DNA of 64,000 nt from Nitrosospira multiformis (GCF_900103165.1 NZ_FNKY01000001.1:2108001-2172000), one strand, 5' to 3'. Shown: positions 1 through 8,825, counted from the first letter of the stretch. A program made the numbers and translations. Notes: generated by a model from the sequence alone, not told the origin.

Positions 1-62
1 GCGCCGATGCCACGCGACGAGCCGGTGATAATGGCAACTTTATCCTGAAGTGGTTTCTTCAT
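1..62 (-). CDS. short-chain dehydrogenase/reductase, N-terminal fragment
   Basis: Only the first 20 codons are inside the window; the gene runs off the left edge. Read on the minus strand from an ATG at 62, the peptide shows the Rossmann start of the SDR family: a hydrophobic strand (VAIIT) followed by TGSSRGIG, the TGxxxGxG nucleotide-binding motif. Members reduce or oxidise carbonyl or hydroxyl groups with NAD(P)H. The substrate cannot be inferred from this fragment. It could be a FabG-like enzyme. Confidence 0.75.
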   Translation of the reverse strand, partial: MKKPLQDKVAIITGSSRGIG

Positions 63-169
63 TTCAGTGACTCTGGAGGGCATCTTGCCTAATCAACGCA
101 CTCAACGTTCTTTACGTTCCTGCGTGATGGCAGATGCTGGAACCTTATTTCCTTCCTACTCCCTTATAC

Positions 170-772
170 CTATGCACGTTGTTTCTTCGCAATCTCCGCC
201 ACATGCCTTCCCTGAAAACGGGCAATTTTCAACTCATTTTCCGAGGGCTGGCGCCTGCCGTCGGCACCAGCCAGCGTCCCTGCACCGTACGGCGATCCGC
301 CGGTAATTTCATCCATGTTAAGCAGTTCCTGACAGGTATAGGGAACGCCCACAATAATCATGCCCTGATGCAGCAAGGTGCTATGAAAAGACGTAATCGT
401 GGTTTCATGCCCCCCGTGTTGCGTGGCCGTGGAGGTGAACACGCTGGCGATCTTGCCGGCCAGACCGCCACTTAGCCACAACCGGCCGGTCTGGTCGAGA
501 AAATTACGCATCTGCGCACACATGTTGCCAAAACGGGTGGGTGTGCCGAAGATGATGGCATCGTACGTAGGCAATTCGTCTACCGTGGCAATAGGTGCCG
601 TCTGATCGAGTTTGGCGCCTGCTTTTCGCGCCACCTCTTCCGGCACCAGATCGGCCACGCGCTTGATGGTAACCTCAGTGCCCTCCACACCGCGCGCACC
701 TTCGGCTACCGCTCCCGCCATGGTTTCGACGTGACCGTACATACTGTAATAAAGAACAAGAATTTTTGTCAT
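170..772 (-). CDS. wrbA: NAD(P)H:quinone oxidoreductase, WrbA type
   Basis: A 200-aa flavodoxin-like protein. WrbA enzymes bind FMN and make two-electron reductions of quinones, so avoiding semiquinone radicals. Visible signatures are the N-terminal phosphate loop [12 protein letters not shown], the GTPTRFGNM loop and the WrbA segment with [12 protein letters not shown] and a later PYGAGT. The start at 772 is preferred over an in-frame codon 33 bp upstream because GGAG lies about 7 bases before it and the protein then begins [10 protein letters not shown], as in the family. Length matches the usual 198-200 aa. It is followed on the same strand by nothing recognisable before the SDR fragment. 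Confidence 0.93.
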   Translation of the reverse strand: MTKILVLYYSMYGHVETMAGAVAEGARGVEGTEVTIKRVADLVPEEVARKAGAKLDQTAPIATVDELPTYDAIIFGTPTRFGNMCAQMRNFLDQTGRLWLSGGLAGKIASVFTSTATQHGGHETTITSFHSTLLHQGMIIVGVPYTCQELLNMDEITGGSPYGAGTLAGADGRRQPSENELKIARFQGRHVAEIAKKQRA

Positions 773-832
773 GTCATGTCTCCGTTTTAGAATGTACTGA
801 TGCATTGAGTATGGTCACAAGAAATAGAAGTA

Positions 833-1222
833 TCAGGAGGCCCTCTCGGCAAAGTTCAATTCCACGCCGTTTCCTGCCGGATCTTTAAGGAATAATTGAG
901 TGATCCCCATCGAGGGTACCTGGCCCGTCGTAAATGAAATGTTATGCCGTTTCAGGTGCGCTTCCATTTCCGCGCGGTTGGTGCAGGTGAACGCCACGTG
1001 ATCAAAGGTGGTTGGGGTGTGTGTGAGGCGCGTTTCATCCGGCTTTGTCTGGCTCAGGTGAAGAACGCATTGATTACCGGCGTAAAGCCAGTAGCCAGGG
1101 GTCCCAAGATCCGGCCGCTGGCCTTGTTCGAGGCCCACTATGTCGCAATAGAACGCTTTAAGTTCATCCATGAGTTCACGCGGGGCGCGCAGATTGAAAT
1201 GGTTGAAGCCGATTGTGGTCAT
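833..1222 (-). CDS. VOC-superfamily (glyoxalase/bleomycin-resistance-like) protein
   Basis: A 129-aa single-domain vicinal-oxygen-chelate protein. The fold's metal ligands are visible: His in NHFNL near the N-terminus, His in FDHVAF mid-protein and Glu in GVELNF at the C-terminus. Family members bind a divalent metal and act as glyoxalases, dioxygenases, isomerases or drug-binding proteins; the substrate is not predictable here. The ATG at 1222 (MTTIGFNHF) has GGGAA upstream and fits the family better than the in-frame start at 1264. It lies 60 bp upstream of wrbA on the same strand and may be co-transcribed with it. Confidence 0.85.
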   Translation of the reverse strand: MTTIGFNHFNLRAPRELMDELKAFYCDIVGLEQGQRPDLGTPGYWLYAGNQCVLHLSQTKPDETRLTHTPTTFDHVAFTCTNRAEMEAHLKRHNISFTTGQVPSMGITQLFLKDPAGNGVELNFAERAS

Positions 1223-1350
1223 AGAGATTCCCGATAGTTGATGCACAAAAGACGGAAAAGTCATTATTATGCCTATGCACCATTCATGTGGTGCCGGTTA
1301 ACAAGCTTAATCCCCGGCAATCACTTCCTGTCTGCTTTTCGTCGATTATG

Positions 1351-1380
1351 GCCGGGTTACGCTTTGCCAACCCGACTTAC
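1351..1380. repeat. REP-like short palindromic repeat
   Basis: The arms CGGGTT and AACCCG enclose ACGCTTTGCC. The unit resembles the GGGTTGCGC..TTGC..ACCC hairpins at 13215, 27733 and 54578, so it is probably a diverged member of one dispersed REP-like family lying between the VOC gene and the ankyrin gene. Confidence 0.4.
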
Positions 1381-1425
1381 TTCAACCAAAATGTCGGCAC
1401 AATTGCTGCTGCAAGAGGTTTGCAG

Positions 1426-1445
1426 GCAGCCCAGTGATGGGCTGC
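1426..1445. terminator. GC-rich stem-loop downstream of the ankyrin gene
   Basis: A perfect 8-bp stem (GCAGCCCA / TGGGCTGC) closes a GTGA tetraloop. On the plus strand it is followed by GCTTTTGTT. It lies about 50 bp past the end of the minus-strand ankyrin gene, where the matching U-tract is missing. Its role as a terminator for that gene is therefore uncertain. Confidence 0.4.
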
Positions 1446-1493
1446 GCTTTTGTTCTATTCATCATATGGAAAATCGGCCAGAGCCATTATTCG

Positions 1494-2150
1494 CTATTCC
1501 TTGGCTCCGCCGCTTTTCAGTAATTCGGCAGCGTTAAGATATTCCCTGCTCACCGCCCATTTCAGCGCGGTTCCGCCCGACTCATTGCGGATATTGGGGT
1601 CTGCTCCGTTTTTCAACAGGACTTTGATGGTGTCGGTGTGATTTCCCCTTGCCGCCATCATTAATGCGGTTGTCCCGTTCTCGGATGTGGAATTGATCGC
1701 CGCGCCTCCATCCAATAATAACTGGATAATTTTCGGATGCCCGGTAGTTGCGGCATACAGCAAGGGATTCCATCCCGCATGATTGATCTCGGCACCCTTG
1801 ACATAAAGTTTCTCCACGATATTGTAAAGGCCATTGTAGCTGGCAAGCATAATGGCGGTTTCACCATACTTATTGCGCAGATTGAGCCGGGCGCCGGCGT
1901 CGATCAAAAGATCGACCAGCTTGGCATTTTTATGCCGGACGGCTACCATCAGCAGCGTATTCCCCCGCTCATCGGGTGTGTTGGGATCGGCGCCCCGGGC
2001 CAGCAGCTTTGCTATTTCCGAGGTTTGATCGTTTTCCACTGCCGAGCGCAAGTCTTCATAGACTCCCGCCGCGGCAACCGGCGGTTGGCACAAACTGGCG
2101 GCGAGCAGAATGCAAGCCAGGGAAAAGGATTTTCTTGACGCATTCCTCAT
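1494..2150 (-). CDS. exported ankyrin-repeat protein
   Basis: A 218-aa protein with a signal peptide (charged MRNASRKS, hydrophobic core to about residue 25, likely cleavage after VAAA). Five to six ankyrin repeats follow, recognisable by the repeated G-A-D/x-N / G-N/x-T-x-L-M-x-A pattern (RGADPNTPDERGNTLLMVA, then similar units about every 33 residues). Ankyrin repeats mediate protein binding, so a periplasmic partner is implied, but none is identifiable. The ATG follows the TGA stop of tatD with no spacing (TGAATG), so the two are translationally coupled. Confidence 0.9.
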   Translation of the reverse strand: MRNASRKSFSLACILLAASLCQPPVAAAGVYEDLRSAVENDQTSEIAKLLARGADPNTPDERGNTLLMVAVRHKNAKLVDLLIDAGARLNLRNKYGETAIMLASYNGLYNIVEKLYVKGAEINHAGWNPLLYAATTGHPKIIQLLLDGGAAINSTSENGTTALMMAARGNHTDTIKVLLKNGADPNIRNESGGTALKWAVSREYLNAAELLKSGGAKE

Positions 2151-2915
2151 TCAGGCGGCCTTGAAAAGGTTGAAAAAATTAGCTGAAGTGGCGGAAGCGA
2201 CTTCATTCACGCCGATATTGCGCAATACCGCTATTTCTTCCGCAACGTGCCGTACAAAGGCGGGTTGATTCATCTTGCCGCGATGAGGCACGGGCGCGAG
2301 ATAAGGCGAATCGGTTTCTATCAGCATTCTCTCCAGTTTGATTCTTTTGGCGACATCCTTGAGAGCAAGGGCATTCTTGAAAGTGACAATGCCCGAAAAA
2401 GAAATATGGAAATTCATTTCCATCGCTTGTTGCGCAACTTCCCAGCTTTCCGTAAAGCAATGCATCACCCCGCCGACGCTATCCGCGCCCTCCTCCGCCA
2501 TGATGCGCAGTGTATCCGCCGCGGCTTCGCGGGTATGTATGATGAGCGGCTTGCCGCATTGCCGTGCCGCACGGATATGTTGACGGAAACGCTCCCGCTG
2601 CCACTCCAGATCACCTTTCAGGCGAAAATAATCCAGTCCGGTTTCACCGATGGCGATGACTTTGGGGTGATTAGCCAGAGATGCCAGTTGCGCCGCTTGC
2701 GGCTCGGCCAGGTTTTCATAATCGGGATGAACGCCGACAGAGGCAAACAGGTTGGAATGGGCTTCCGCCAGCGCCAGCACGCGGGGAAAATCTTCCAGAT
2801 TAACGCTCACGCAAAGAGCGTGGCTGACATCGTTCTCCCGCATGTTATCCAGCAGTTCATTGAGATTGCCGGCAAGATCCGGAAAATCAAGATGGCAGTG
2901 GGAATCAACAAACAT
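2151..2915 (-). CDS. tatD: TatD-family metal-dependent deoxyribonuclease
   Basis: A 254-aa TIM-barrel metallohydrolase. Metal-binding residues of the family are present: the N-terminal DSHCHLD, Glu in IGETGLDY, His in IIHTRE, His in VMHCF and Asp in IETDSPYLAP. TatD proteins are Mg-dependent 3'-5' exonucleases linked to DNA repair or turnover. Length is typical of the family. It lies downstream of holB with a 64-bp gap. In many beta- and gammaproteobacteria a pilZ gene sits between holB and tatD; none is present here. Confidence 0.95.
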   Translation of the reverse strand: MFVDSHCHLDFPDLAGNLNELLDNMRENDVSHALCVSVNLEDFPRVLALAEAHSNLFASVGVHPDYENLAEPQAAQLASLANHPKVIAIGETGLDYFRLKGDLEWQRERFRQHIRAARQCGKPLIIHTREAAADTLRIMAEEGADSVGGVMHCFTESWEVAQQAMEMNFHISFSGIVTFKNALALKDVAKRIKLERMLIETDSPYLAPVPHRGKMNQPAFVRHVAEEIAVLRNIGVNEVASATSANFFNLFKAA

Positions 2916-2979
2916 GATTTATCCTAAGCAAATATCGCAAGTATCCGGGCAACCGGCGCATTCCCCTGGACAATCTCCC

Positions 2980-4098
2980 TCAATCACGATGCCTGTTTCG
3001 GCCGGGAGACGCGGGGGCAATCAACATCACGTAGGAAAACAGCATTTCCTCCAGAAATAACCTGGGGTTGAGGGGATGGCGCGCCAGCCGTTGCGTTGCA
3101 TTCAAGGTGCGCAAGTAGGCTGCCAGTGCGCGCGGGTCGATTTCCAATGACAGCGATTTTATGGTGGTAAGCATATTCAGATGGTAGCGGACTTTTCCGG
3201 TGGTGCAAAAACTCATCAAATCATAGCACCATTTCTGCAGCCAGTTGACCAGTGTGGGCAAATCCAGCTTTTGCATTTCCTCGGCCAGCATGATCGGGTT
3301 AAAGTTTCCCGGCACGCTGATTTGCCTGATGAATGCCTCATGCCGCGCAAGATAATCGTCGTCGTTGAATTCCAGCGCGGCCAGCGGTGTGTAGCCTGCG
3401 GAAGCCAGACACGTCGCGGGGTCTTTGACCCCCTGCTGTTCAAGCCAGGCAGCCGCGGTTGCGGGATCAGGCGCCGGCATGGGGATTTGACGGCACCGGC
3501 TGCGCAGGGTCGGCAGCAAATGTTGCGCGTGGTGCGTTACCAGAATGAACAATGTCAGCGGCGGCGGCTCCTCCAGATTCTTCAGCAAGGCATTGGCGGC
3601 GGCAGGGTTCATTGTTTCCGCCGGATGAATCAGGACAACTTTGTAGCCGTTCTGGTGGCTGGATATATTAATGAAATCGGTAACGTCACGAACTTGCGCA
3701 ACACTGATTTGTTTGCTGGGTTTCTTCCTGGATTTCGCACTGCCGGATTCCCCGGCGGAGGCTGCGAGGGGTTCCATTTCAGCACCTGTCCCTGCATCGG
3801 CGTTATCCTCACCTGAACCGCCATCGGACGATTCCGCCATTGCCGTCATCGCTTCAGGTTCTATCAGGCGAAAGTCCGGATGACTTCCTTGCTCAAACCA
3901 TCTGCAGCTTTGGCAATTTTCGCACGCATACCCTTCAATCGACGGATTCTCGCATAGCCAGAATTTTGCCAGCTGGCGTGCAAATACAAGCTTGCCGATA
4001 CCTTGCCTGCCTCTTAGCAATAAGGCATGGCCCAGGGACGCGCTGTCTTGCGTCAATATTCGCCATGTCTCTTTTTGCCATGAGTAAATATTATTCAT
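2980..4098 (-). CDS. holB: DNA polymerase III delta' subunit
   Basis: A 372-aa clamp-loader subunit that helps load the beta sliding clamp. The AAA+ domain begins with the P-loop GRQGIGK, followed by a four-cysteine zinc module (C..CENCQSC). A Gly/Ser/Ala-rich insert follows at about residues 90-125, then sensor-type elements around LLKNLEEPP and LRSRCRQI, with SRC being the arginine-finger motif. The ATG at 4098 overlaps the tmk stop (TAATG), which decides this start over an in-frame TTG 6 bp upstream. The insert is unusually rich in small and acidic residues but does not disrupt the motifs. Confidence 0.94.
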   Translation of the reverse strand: MNNIYSWQKETWRILTQDSASLGHALLLRGRQGIGKLVFARQLAKFWLCENPSIEGYACENCQSCRWFEQGSHPDFRLIEPEAMTAMAESSDGGSGEDNADAGTGAEMEPLAASAGESGSAKSRKKPSKQISVAQVRDVTDFINISSHQNGYKVVLIHPAETMNPAAANALLKNLEEPPPLTLFILVTHHAQHLLPTLRSRCRQIPMPAPDPATAAAWLEQQGVKDPATCLASAGYTPLAALEFNDDDYLARHEAFIRQISVPGNFNPIMLAEEMQKLDLPTLVNWLQKWCYDLMSFCTTGKVRYHLNMLTTIKSLSLEIDPRALAAYLRTLNATQRLARHPLNPRLFLEEMLFSYVMLIAPASPGRNRHRD

Positions 4099-4715
4099 TA
4101 ACAAATTGTTGAGATGATTTTATCAAGTGATTTCTTAACTTCTTCCAGAGGCTGATTTGCGTCTATAATGCTTATGCGCCGGGGAAATTTATGCGCCCTT
4201 TCCAGATAAGCGTCTCGTACTTTCCGGAAAAATGCATCGTGTTCTTTTTCGAATCGGTCAGCCGGCTTGATGACACTTATCCGTTGCCTGCCTAATTCGA
4301 CGGTTACATCGAAATAAAATGTGAGGTCAGGTTGAAATTCTCCCTGCACCCATTGTTCCAGACTGTCGAGCTTCTGCATAGCCAAACCTCTACCTCCTCC
4401 CTGGTACGCAAAGCTGGCATCGGTGAAACGATCTGAAATCACCCAGTCGCCCCGAGCCAGAGCCGGCAGAATCACCTTGTCCAAATGCTCCCGCCGTGCC
4501 GCGAACATCAGCAGCGCCTCTGTTTCGGCGTGCATTGTCCCGTTATCGTCGAGCAGGAGTTCGCGTAACGCCTCACCCAGAGGGGTACCCCCCGGTTCGC
4601 GCGTCACGACGACGGTTTTCCCCCTGCTCCGAAAAATGTTTTCAAGCCAGCCGAGATGGGTACTTTTGCCCGCACCGTCTATGCCTTCGAGCGTGATGAA
4701 TTTACCGGGGATCAT
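4098..4715 (-). CDS. tmk: thymidylate kinase
   Basis: A 205-aa kinase that phosphorylates dTMP to dTDP with ATP. It shows the P-loop GIDGAGKST, the [11 protein letters not shown] motif contacting substrate, and the DRF motif ([18 protein letters not shown]) with the lid region. Length is typical. It leads the tmk-holB-tatD-ank transcription unit and overlaps holB by one base. The gene usually found upstream in proteobacteria, mltG, is not here; a 224-bp intergenic region separates it from a divergent exported protein. Confidence 0.96.
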   Translation of the reverse strand: MIPGKFITLEGIDGAGKSTHLGWLENIFRSRGKTVVVTREPGGTPLGEALRELLLDDNGTMHAETEALLMFAARREHLDKVILPALARGDWVISDRFTDASFAYQGGGRGLAMQKLDSLEQWVQGEFQPDLTFYFDVTVELGRQRISVIKPADRFEKEHDAFFRKVRDAYLERAHKFPRRISIIDANQPLEEVKKSLDKIISTIC

Positions 4716-4939
4716 TGTCGTTCATTATTATCTAACGCAGTTTAGCTTATATTCAAAAGCGGCAATCGTTTCCAACTGATTTTGCCGGGAATTCAATGCG
4801 AGGGAAATCGTCATGACACCAGATTATAATTGAAAATCTTTGCTAAGCAGGTATACCATCATACTTGGAGAAACCATAACCGCTGCCGTAGATTTACACC
4901 ATTTTTCAAAGAAAGACAAAAGTATTCAGGAGCTTAACC

Positions 4940-5701
4940 ATGGCTTACAATCGCAGAAGCTCATTGACCCGGTACATCGATTTGATGGTGTTGACACTAT
5001 TTATATCCGGCATCTGCCTATCCACAGCCTATGCCGGGCCAGCGGAATCGCATGTGGCGGTGAAGGAGGCACCGGAGTTATCCCGCTCTGCCAGCGAACC
5101 CATGACGGATCTCGAGAAGATGGAATTGCACTATCGACGTTATAGCACCGCCGCCAATAATATGGCTGAATTAGTCAAGCAACTGAATCAAAAAATTCAG
5201 GATGTCTCCCTGGCCGCCAAGACGGTTGAAGCAAAAAACAGTTCGCATAACAGGCGCCTGCTGGAAGAAAAATTACGCCATCTGGAAAATGCCCGCACAT
5301 CTGTCAGCCATCAATACGCGCAGCTGCAATCGCAATTGCAAAATGAATATCGTAGCTATACTGCCATCAGCAACGACCTGAGGGCTCAATACGCGCGGGG
5401 CAGCGATTCAAGGACCACACAGGCGCCGGAAAGCGTCACGGATACGAAGACAAAGCCCACGAAAACTAAAGATCCGAAGGTTAAAAACGCGAAGGCTAAG
5501 GACTCAAAGGCTGAAGATCTGAAGGCCAGCGAGCCCAAAACCAAAGAGCCTCAAGTTGAAGATCTTCGCGCTAATGATCCGCAGATCCTGGATTTGGATA
5601 CAGCAGAACTGAGGGCACGACGCGACGCGGCTAAGAATTTGAATCCAGGCCAAGTTCCAACCCCACCTGCTTCAGAATCGGTTTTAAACCCCGTCCGCTA
5701 A
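4940..5701 (+). CDS. exported coiled-coil protein with Lys-rich pentapeptide repeats
   Basis: A 253-aa protein of unknown function with a clear AGGAG ribosome site 7-8 bases before the ATG. A signal peptide ends near TAYAG (about residue 33). Residues 55-150 are rich in charged and Gln residues in heptad-like spacing and should form a coiled coil. From about residue 170 to 215 the sequence is a degenerate 5-residue repeat of the form K-x-K-D/E-P/S/A/L (KTKDP, KVKNA, KAKDS, KAEDL, KTKEP), which gives a 15-bp DNA period. The C-terminus is Pro-rich. It may be a periplasmic spacer or peptidoglycan-associated protein, but this is not shown by the sequence. Confidence 0.8.
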   Translation: MAYNRRSSLTRYIDLMVLTLFISGICLSTAYAGPAESHVAVKEAPELSRSASEPMTDLEKMELHYRRYSTAANNMAELVKQLNQKIQDVSLAAKTVEAKNSSHNRRLLEEKLRHLENARTSVSHQYAQLQSQLQNEYRSYTAISNDLRAQYARGSDSRTTQAPESVTDTKTKPTKTKDPKVKNAKAKDSKAEDLKASEPKTKEPQVEDLRANDPQILDLDTAELRARRDAAKNLNPGQVPTPPASESVLNPVR

Positions 5702-5734
5702 GTTGCTATTGGATCCGGCGCAGGAATACCAGGC

Positions 5735-5825
5735 GTTTCTCATTTCGGGCTTGACCCGGAATCCTGTCCACGAACAACGGCATGCCTTGAACGCCACTGG
5801 ATACCGGTTTTTGCCGGTATGACGT
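5735..5825. repeat. intergenic inverted repeat of the 'GGAATCC..CTGGAT' type
   Basis: A unit with TTCGGGCTTGACCCGGAATCC on the left and ACTGGATACCGGTTTTTGCC on the right, ending in GGTATGACG. Both halves contain small hairpins (CGGG..CCCG; ATACCGG..CCGGTAT). This is the layout of common proteobacterial extragenic repeats near gene ends. A shorter relative is at 31044-31075. Confidence 0.5.
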
Positions 5826-5854
5826 TGGTACGGCTGCGCGCCTAATCAATTATA

Positions 5855-6550
5855 TTATCGTGTAATGCCCCACACTTCAGCCAGATGTGCGTCACGGCCG
5901 CAGTTGCTGCGGTAGTACGAATAGCGGATCGGGTTCTTAATATAATAATCCTGGTGGTACTCCTCCGCCGGATAAAATGTGGTGGCGGGCAATATTTCGG
6001 TTACGATGGGTTGCGTAAAACGGCCGGAAGCAGCGAGCTCTACTTTGGATGCTTCGGCTTGCCGCTGCTGATCGGCATCGTGATAGAAGATCGCGCTGCG
6101 GTACTGCGAGCCGTCATCGCAGAATTGGCGGTTGGGCGTAAGCGGGTCGATGGTGGGCCAGAACGCCGTTAACAGCTTGGAGAAACTGGTTTTTGCGGGA
6201 TCAAAACGCACCTGTACCGCTTCGATATGCCCGGTTTTTCCTCCCGATACCTGTTTATAGGTTGGATTGACGGTCTTGCCGCCAATATAGCCTGATGTCG
6301 TGGATATCACACCCGGCACCTTGTCGAAGTCCGCTTCGGTGCACCAGAAGCAACCCCCGGCAAAGGTGGCGATACCCGCTGGTGATCCGGAGGGGAGATC
6401 AGTGTTTACAAGCTTTCCGCGTGTATCCGTGCGCGTGTCCGGTTGTCCGCATGCGGCTAGCGCGGCGATCAATATCGCGAGTGGCAACAGCATGCCGCTG
6501 CGCATCGGGCGGACATGATGGCGATGGGCAGGATGAATCCGGGCATCCAT
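5855..6550 (-). CDS. msrA: peptide methionine-S-sulfoxide reductase MsrA, lipoprotein form
   Basis: A 231-aa enzyme that reduces methionine-S-sulfoxide in proteins. The catalytic motif GCFWC lies at about residues 66-70, followed by the conserved GYIGG, GHIEAVQV and EEYHQDY segments. The N-terminus has a His-rich n-region, a hydrophobic stretch and a lipobox (LAAC), so the mature protein should be a lipid-anchored periplasmic enzyme. The start at 6550 has AGGAG before it and follows the msrB stop by 2 bp. The two enzymes thus form one exported repair unit. Confidence 0.94.
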   Translation of the reverse strand: MDARIHPAHRHHVRPMRSGMLLPLAILIAALAACGQPDTRTDTRGKLVNTDLPSGSPAGIATFAGGCFWCTEADFDKVPGVISTTSGYIGGKTVNPTYKQVSGGKTGHIEAVQVRFDPAKTSFSKLLTAFWPTIDPLTPNRQFCDDGSQYRSAIFYHDADQQRQAEASKVELAASGRFTQPIVTEILPATTFYPAEEYHQDYYIKNPIRYSYYRSNCGRDAHLAEVWGITR

Positions 6551-6552
6551 CG

Positions 6553-7077
6553 TCAGCTCCTGAGTGCCGGTAGCGGCGCACCCCTTAGTACAAATTTAAG
6601 GGCGACCCCATTGTTGCACCAGCGCTCGCCGCGGGGAAGCGGCCCATCCTGGAACACATGACCTTGATGGCCGCTGCAACGCGCACAGTGGTATTCAGTG
6701 CGCGGCAAAATCATCTTGAAGTCGCGCGCCGTACCAATATGCCCTGTAACAGGTTGCGTAAAACTGGGCCATCCCGTGCCGCTTTCGTATTTATTTGCGC
6801 TATCGAACAGCGGCAGGTAGCACGCGGCGCAGAGGTAAGTGCCTTTGCGATCTTCCTTATTCAGTGCGCTACTCCCCGGCGGCTCGGTATTTTCTTCGAA
6901 CAGCACTTGATAGGCTGCGGGCGAAACCAGCCCGCGCCACTCTTCATGCGACTTGTTCAGGGGTTTAATTTTGATTGCACTGGATGTGTCCCCGGCTGTT
7001 TTACTACGGGAGCATGCCGAAAGTAACGGCAGCGTGGCCAGCGTGGCGAGACTTTGAAGTGCGGCGCGTCTGTTCAT
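6553..7077 (-). CDS. msrB: peptide methionine-R-sulfoxide reductase MsrB, lipoprotein form
   Basis: A 174-aa enzyme that reduces the R epimer of methionine sulfoxide, complementing MsrA. Two CxxC zinc pairs are visible (CAAC, CARC). The catalytic cysteine lies in RWCNNGVALKF near the C-terminus, where most homologues read RYCxNSxSL. The signal sequence has twin Arg (MNRRAAL) and a lipobox LSAC, so it is probably lipid-anchored in the periplasm; Tat export is possible. First gene of the msrB-msrA unit. Confidence 0.93.
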   Translation of the reverse strand: MNRRAALQSLATLATLPLLSACSRSKTAGDTSSAIKIKPLNKSHEEWRGLVSPAAYQVLFEENTEPPGSSALNKEDRKGTYLCAACYLPLFDSANKYESGTGWPSFTQPVTGHIGTARDFKMILPRTEYHCARCSGHQGHVFQDGPLPRGERWCNNGVALKFVLRGAPLPALRS

Positions 7078-7350
7078 GAATTCTCCTCACACAAACTCCC
7101 TTGTAGCCTCCGGGTATTATCAAAAACTTTGACTACTGATGGGGCGGTATGGTTCTGGAGAAGTTGACTTCCCTCAGGGCTGCAAGTCGGTTTCAGAATA
7201 CCTGTTTTTAATACTAACAACAAATAAAATTATTCATTCTGGATTATTTTTGAGTCTCCTTTTAACTTCACGAAATCTCAACGGAAAAAGAACAATTCCC
7301 TAACATTAATCATGTTATATGTGAAATACTCACCCAAAAAAAGGTTTCGT

Positions 7351-7427
7351 AATTTGCAAAGTGTTTTCACTGCAAATTGCGAGTCATAAAGCTTCCTGGT
7401 TTGCGCCAGGAAAAGGGTAGAGAACCC
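7351..7427 (+). promoter_or_regulatory. hairpin-rich 5' leader ahead of the PEP-CTERM gene
   Basis: Three successive stem-loops lie 70-146 bp before the start codon. They are 7351-7378 (AATTTGC plus AGTG paired with CACT plus GCAAATT, TTTT loop), 7393-7412 (TTCCTGG / CCAGGAA) and 7415-7427 (GGGT / ACCC). The dense structure and long untranslated distance suggest post-transcriptional control. No known riboswitch consensus could be fitted with confidence. Confidence 0.4.
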
Positions 7428-7496
7428 AACTACGCCGGGAAGGGAGAACCTGCACGTGGCATTGAAATTCTTGTAAATTATTTTAGGAGAACTATC

Positions 7497-8645
7497 ATGC
7501 GACACATCCGATCCCGTCTACCTTCATTCGTTACAGGTGCGATTTTTGCTCTTCTGGCCATTCCGGCTTGGGCTGGTCCGTTTATGGCAACCAACCTGGT
7601 GACCGATGATCCAGCCGCCAATCCAGGCCAAATCACCGATCTCGGACTCAAGAATGCATGGGGGTTATCATTTGCTCCGACAGGTCCATTTTGGGTTTCA
7701 TCGAATCATACGGGCACATCCCCCCTGTACAGGGTTAATCCAGCAGACCAGACAACCATCCAGCAGGCGCTGACTGTTGCGACCGGTGCCGGTGTAACCG
7801 GGCAAGTCTTCAACAGTGGCGCATCGTTTAACGGTAATCGCTTCCTGTTCGTGAGTGAAACTGGCAGTGTTACCGGTTGGCGCCCCGCATTGGGTACTAC
7901 CGGTCTGGTACCGGCCGAAACTATCGTTCCGCCATCGGCAGCAAATAGCTATAAGGGTGTAGCGATTGGCAGCGTTTCAGGAAACGATTATCTCTATGCC
8001 GCCAACTTCAAAACCGGTGCAATAGATGTCTATAAAGGTACCTCCGCAGCGCCAAATTTGACCGGAACATTTATCGATTCGGGGATTCCGGATGGATACG
8101 CTCCCTTTAATGTCCAGAATCTTAACGGATCGCTTTATGTCGCTTATGCCGAGCAGGATGCTGCCAAGGAGGATGAGGTTGCCGGACTCGGAAAGGGTTT
8201 TGTCGACAAATTCAGCTTGAATGGAGTCTTTGAGGGGCGCGTTGCATCAAATGGCACCCTGGATGCGCCGTGGGGACTCGCGATTGCGCCCTCCTCTTTC
8301 AGCGCCATGGCGGGTGACTTGCTGGTGGGCAATTTTGGTGATGGTCACATCAACATTTATGATTCGACTACTTTTGCGTATCTGGGACAAGTGCTGGATG
8401 TCAACAATCAACCCGTTGTGATCGATGGCTTGTGGGCCATTTCGCCGGGTAACGGCGCGTTGGCAGGGAGTAGTAATTTATTGTACTTCACAGCGGGTCC
8501 CAACGATGAGACCCATGGCGTGTTAGGTGTCCTGACTCCGATACCCGAGCCCTCGGCTTATGCGATGATGCTTGTTGGGCTGGGAATGCTGGGGCTGCTG
8601 ATCAGACGCCGTGCCTTGAGGATAGAAGGAATCCTGGAGAACTAA
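7497..8645 (+). CDS. TIGR03118-like exported protein with PEP-CTERM sorting signal
   Basis: A 382-aa secreted protein. The start at 7497 (MRHIRSRLP) has TAGGAGA upstream and is followed by a signal peptide ending near AWAG; longer in-frame extensions run into the structured leader. The body is Gly/Asn-rich with beta-propeller-like stretches (NAWGLSFAPTGPFWVSSNHT, DAPWGLAIAP). This resembles the uncharacterised TIGR03118 family as I recall it. The C-terminus is a PEP-CTERM signal: PEPSAYAMML, a hydrophobic helix, then RRR. Such signals are processed by exosortase during outer-surface sorting. A strong terminator follows. Confidence 0.87.
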   Translation: MRHIRSRLPSFVTGAIFALLAIPAWAGPFMATNLVTDDPAANPGQITDLGLKNAWGLSFAPTGPFWVSSNHTGTSPLYRVNPADQTTIQQALTVATGAGVTGQVFNSGASFNGNRFLFVSETGSVTGWRPALGTTGLVPAETIVPPSAANSYKGVAIGSVSGNDYLYAANFKTGAIDVYKGTSAAPNLTGTFIDSGIPDGYAPFNVQNLNGSLYVAYAEQDAAKEDEVAGLGKGFVDKFSLNGVFEGRVASNGTLDAPWGLAIAPSSFSAMAGDLLVGNFGDGHINIYDSTTFAYLGQVLDVNNQPVVIDGLWAISPGNGALAGSSNLLYFTAGPNDETHGVLGVLTPIPEPSAYAMMLVGLGMLGLLIRRRALRIEGILEN

Positions 8646-8789
8646 GCGTACGGCATGGTACGGCATATTCAGACTGCAAGAATCGAGGCTGCGCATTGCA
8701 TATTGCAAGGTACTTGACTTTATTTTCTAAAGGCTTATTATGTAAATCGTTGGATGAGTAGTTCCTCTCCTTTGTAAGTGGAAACTATA

Positions 8790-8825
8790 AACCCGAAGCC
8801 GTTCATGCGGTTTCGGGTTTTTTTA
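8790..8825 (+). terminator. rho-independent terminator
   Basis: A stem of AACCCGAA and CCG pairs with CGG and TTCGGGTT around a short loop and is followed directly by a run of seven T. It lies about 145 bp past the PEP-CTERM gene stop. Confidence 0.88.

Noticed and set aside
7351-7440. Possible c-di-GMP-I (GEMM) riboswitch
   Set aside because: Only AAAGC and GAG-like pieces fit; the conserved GCAAACC, the GAAA tetraloop and the GGACGCAAAGCC block are absent.
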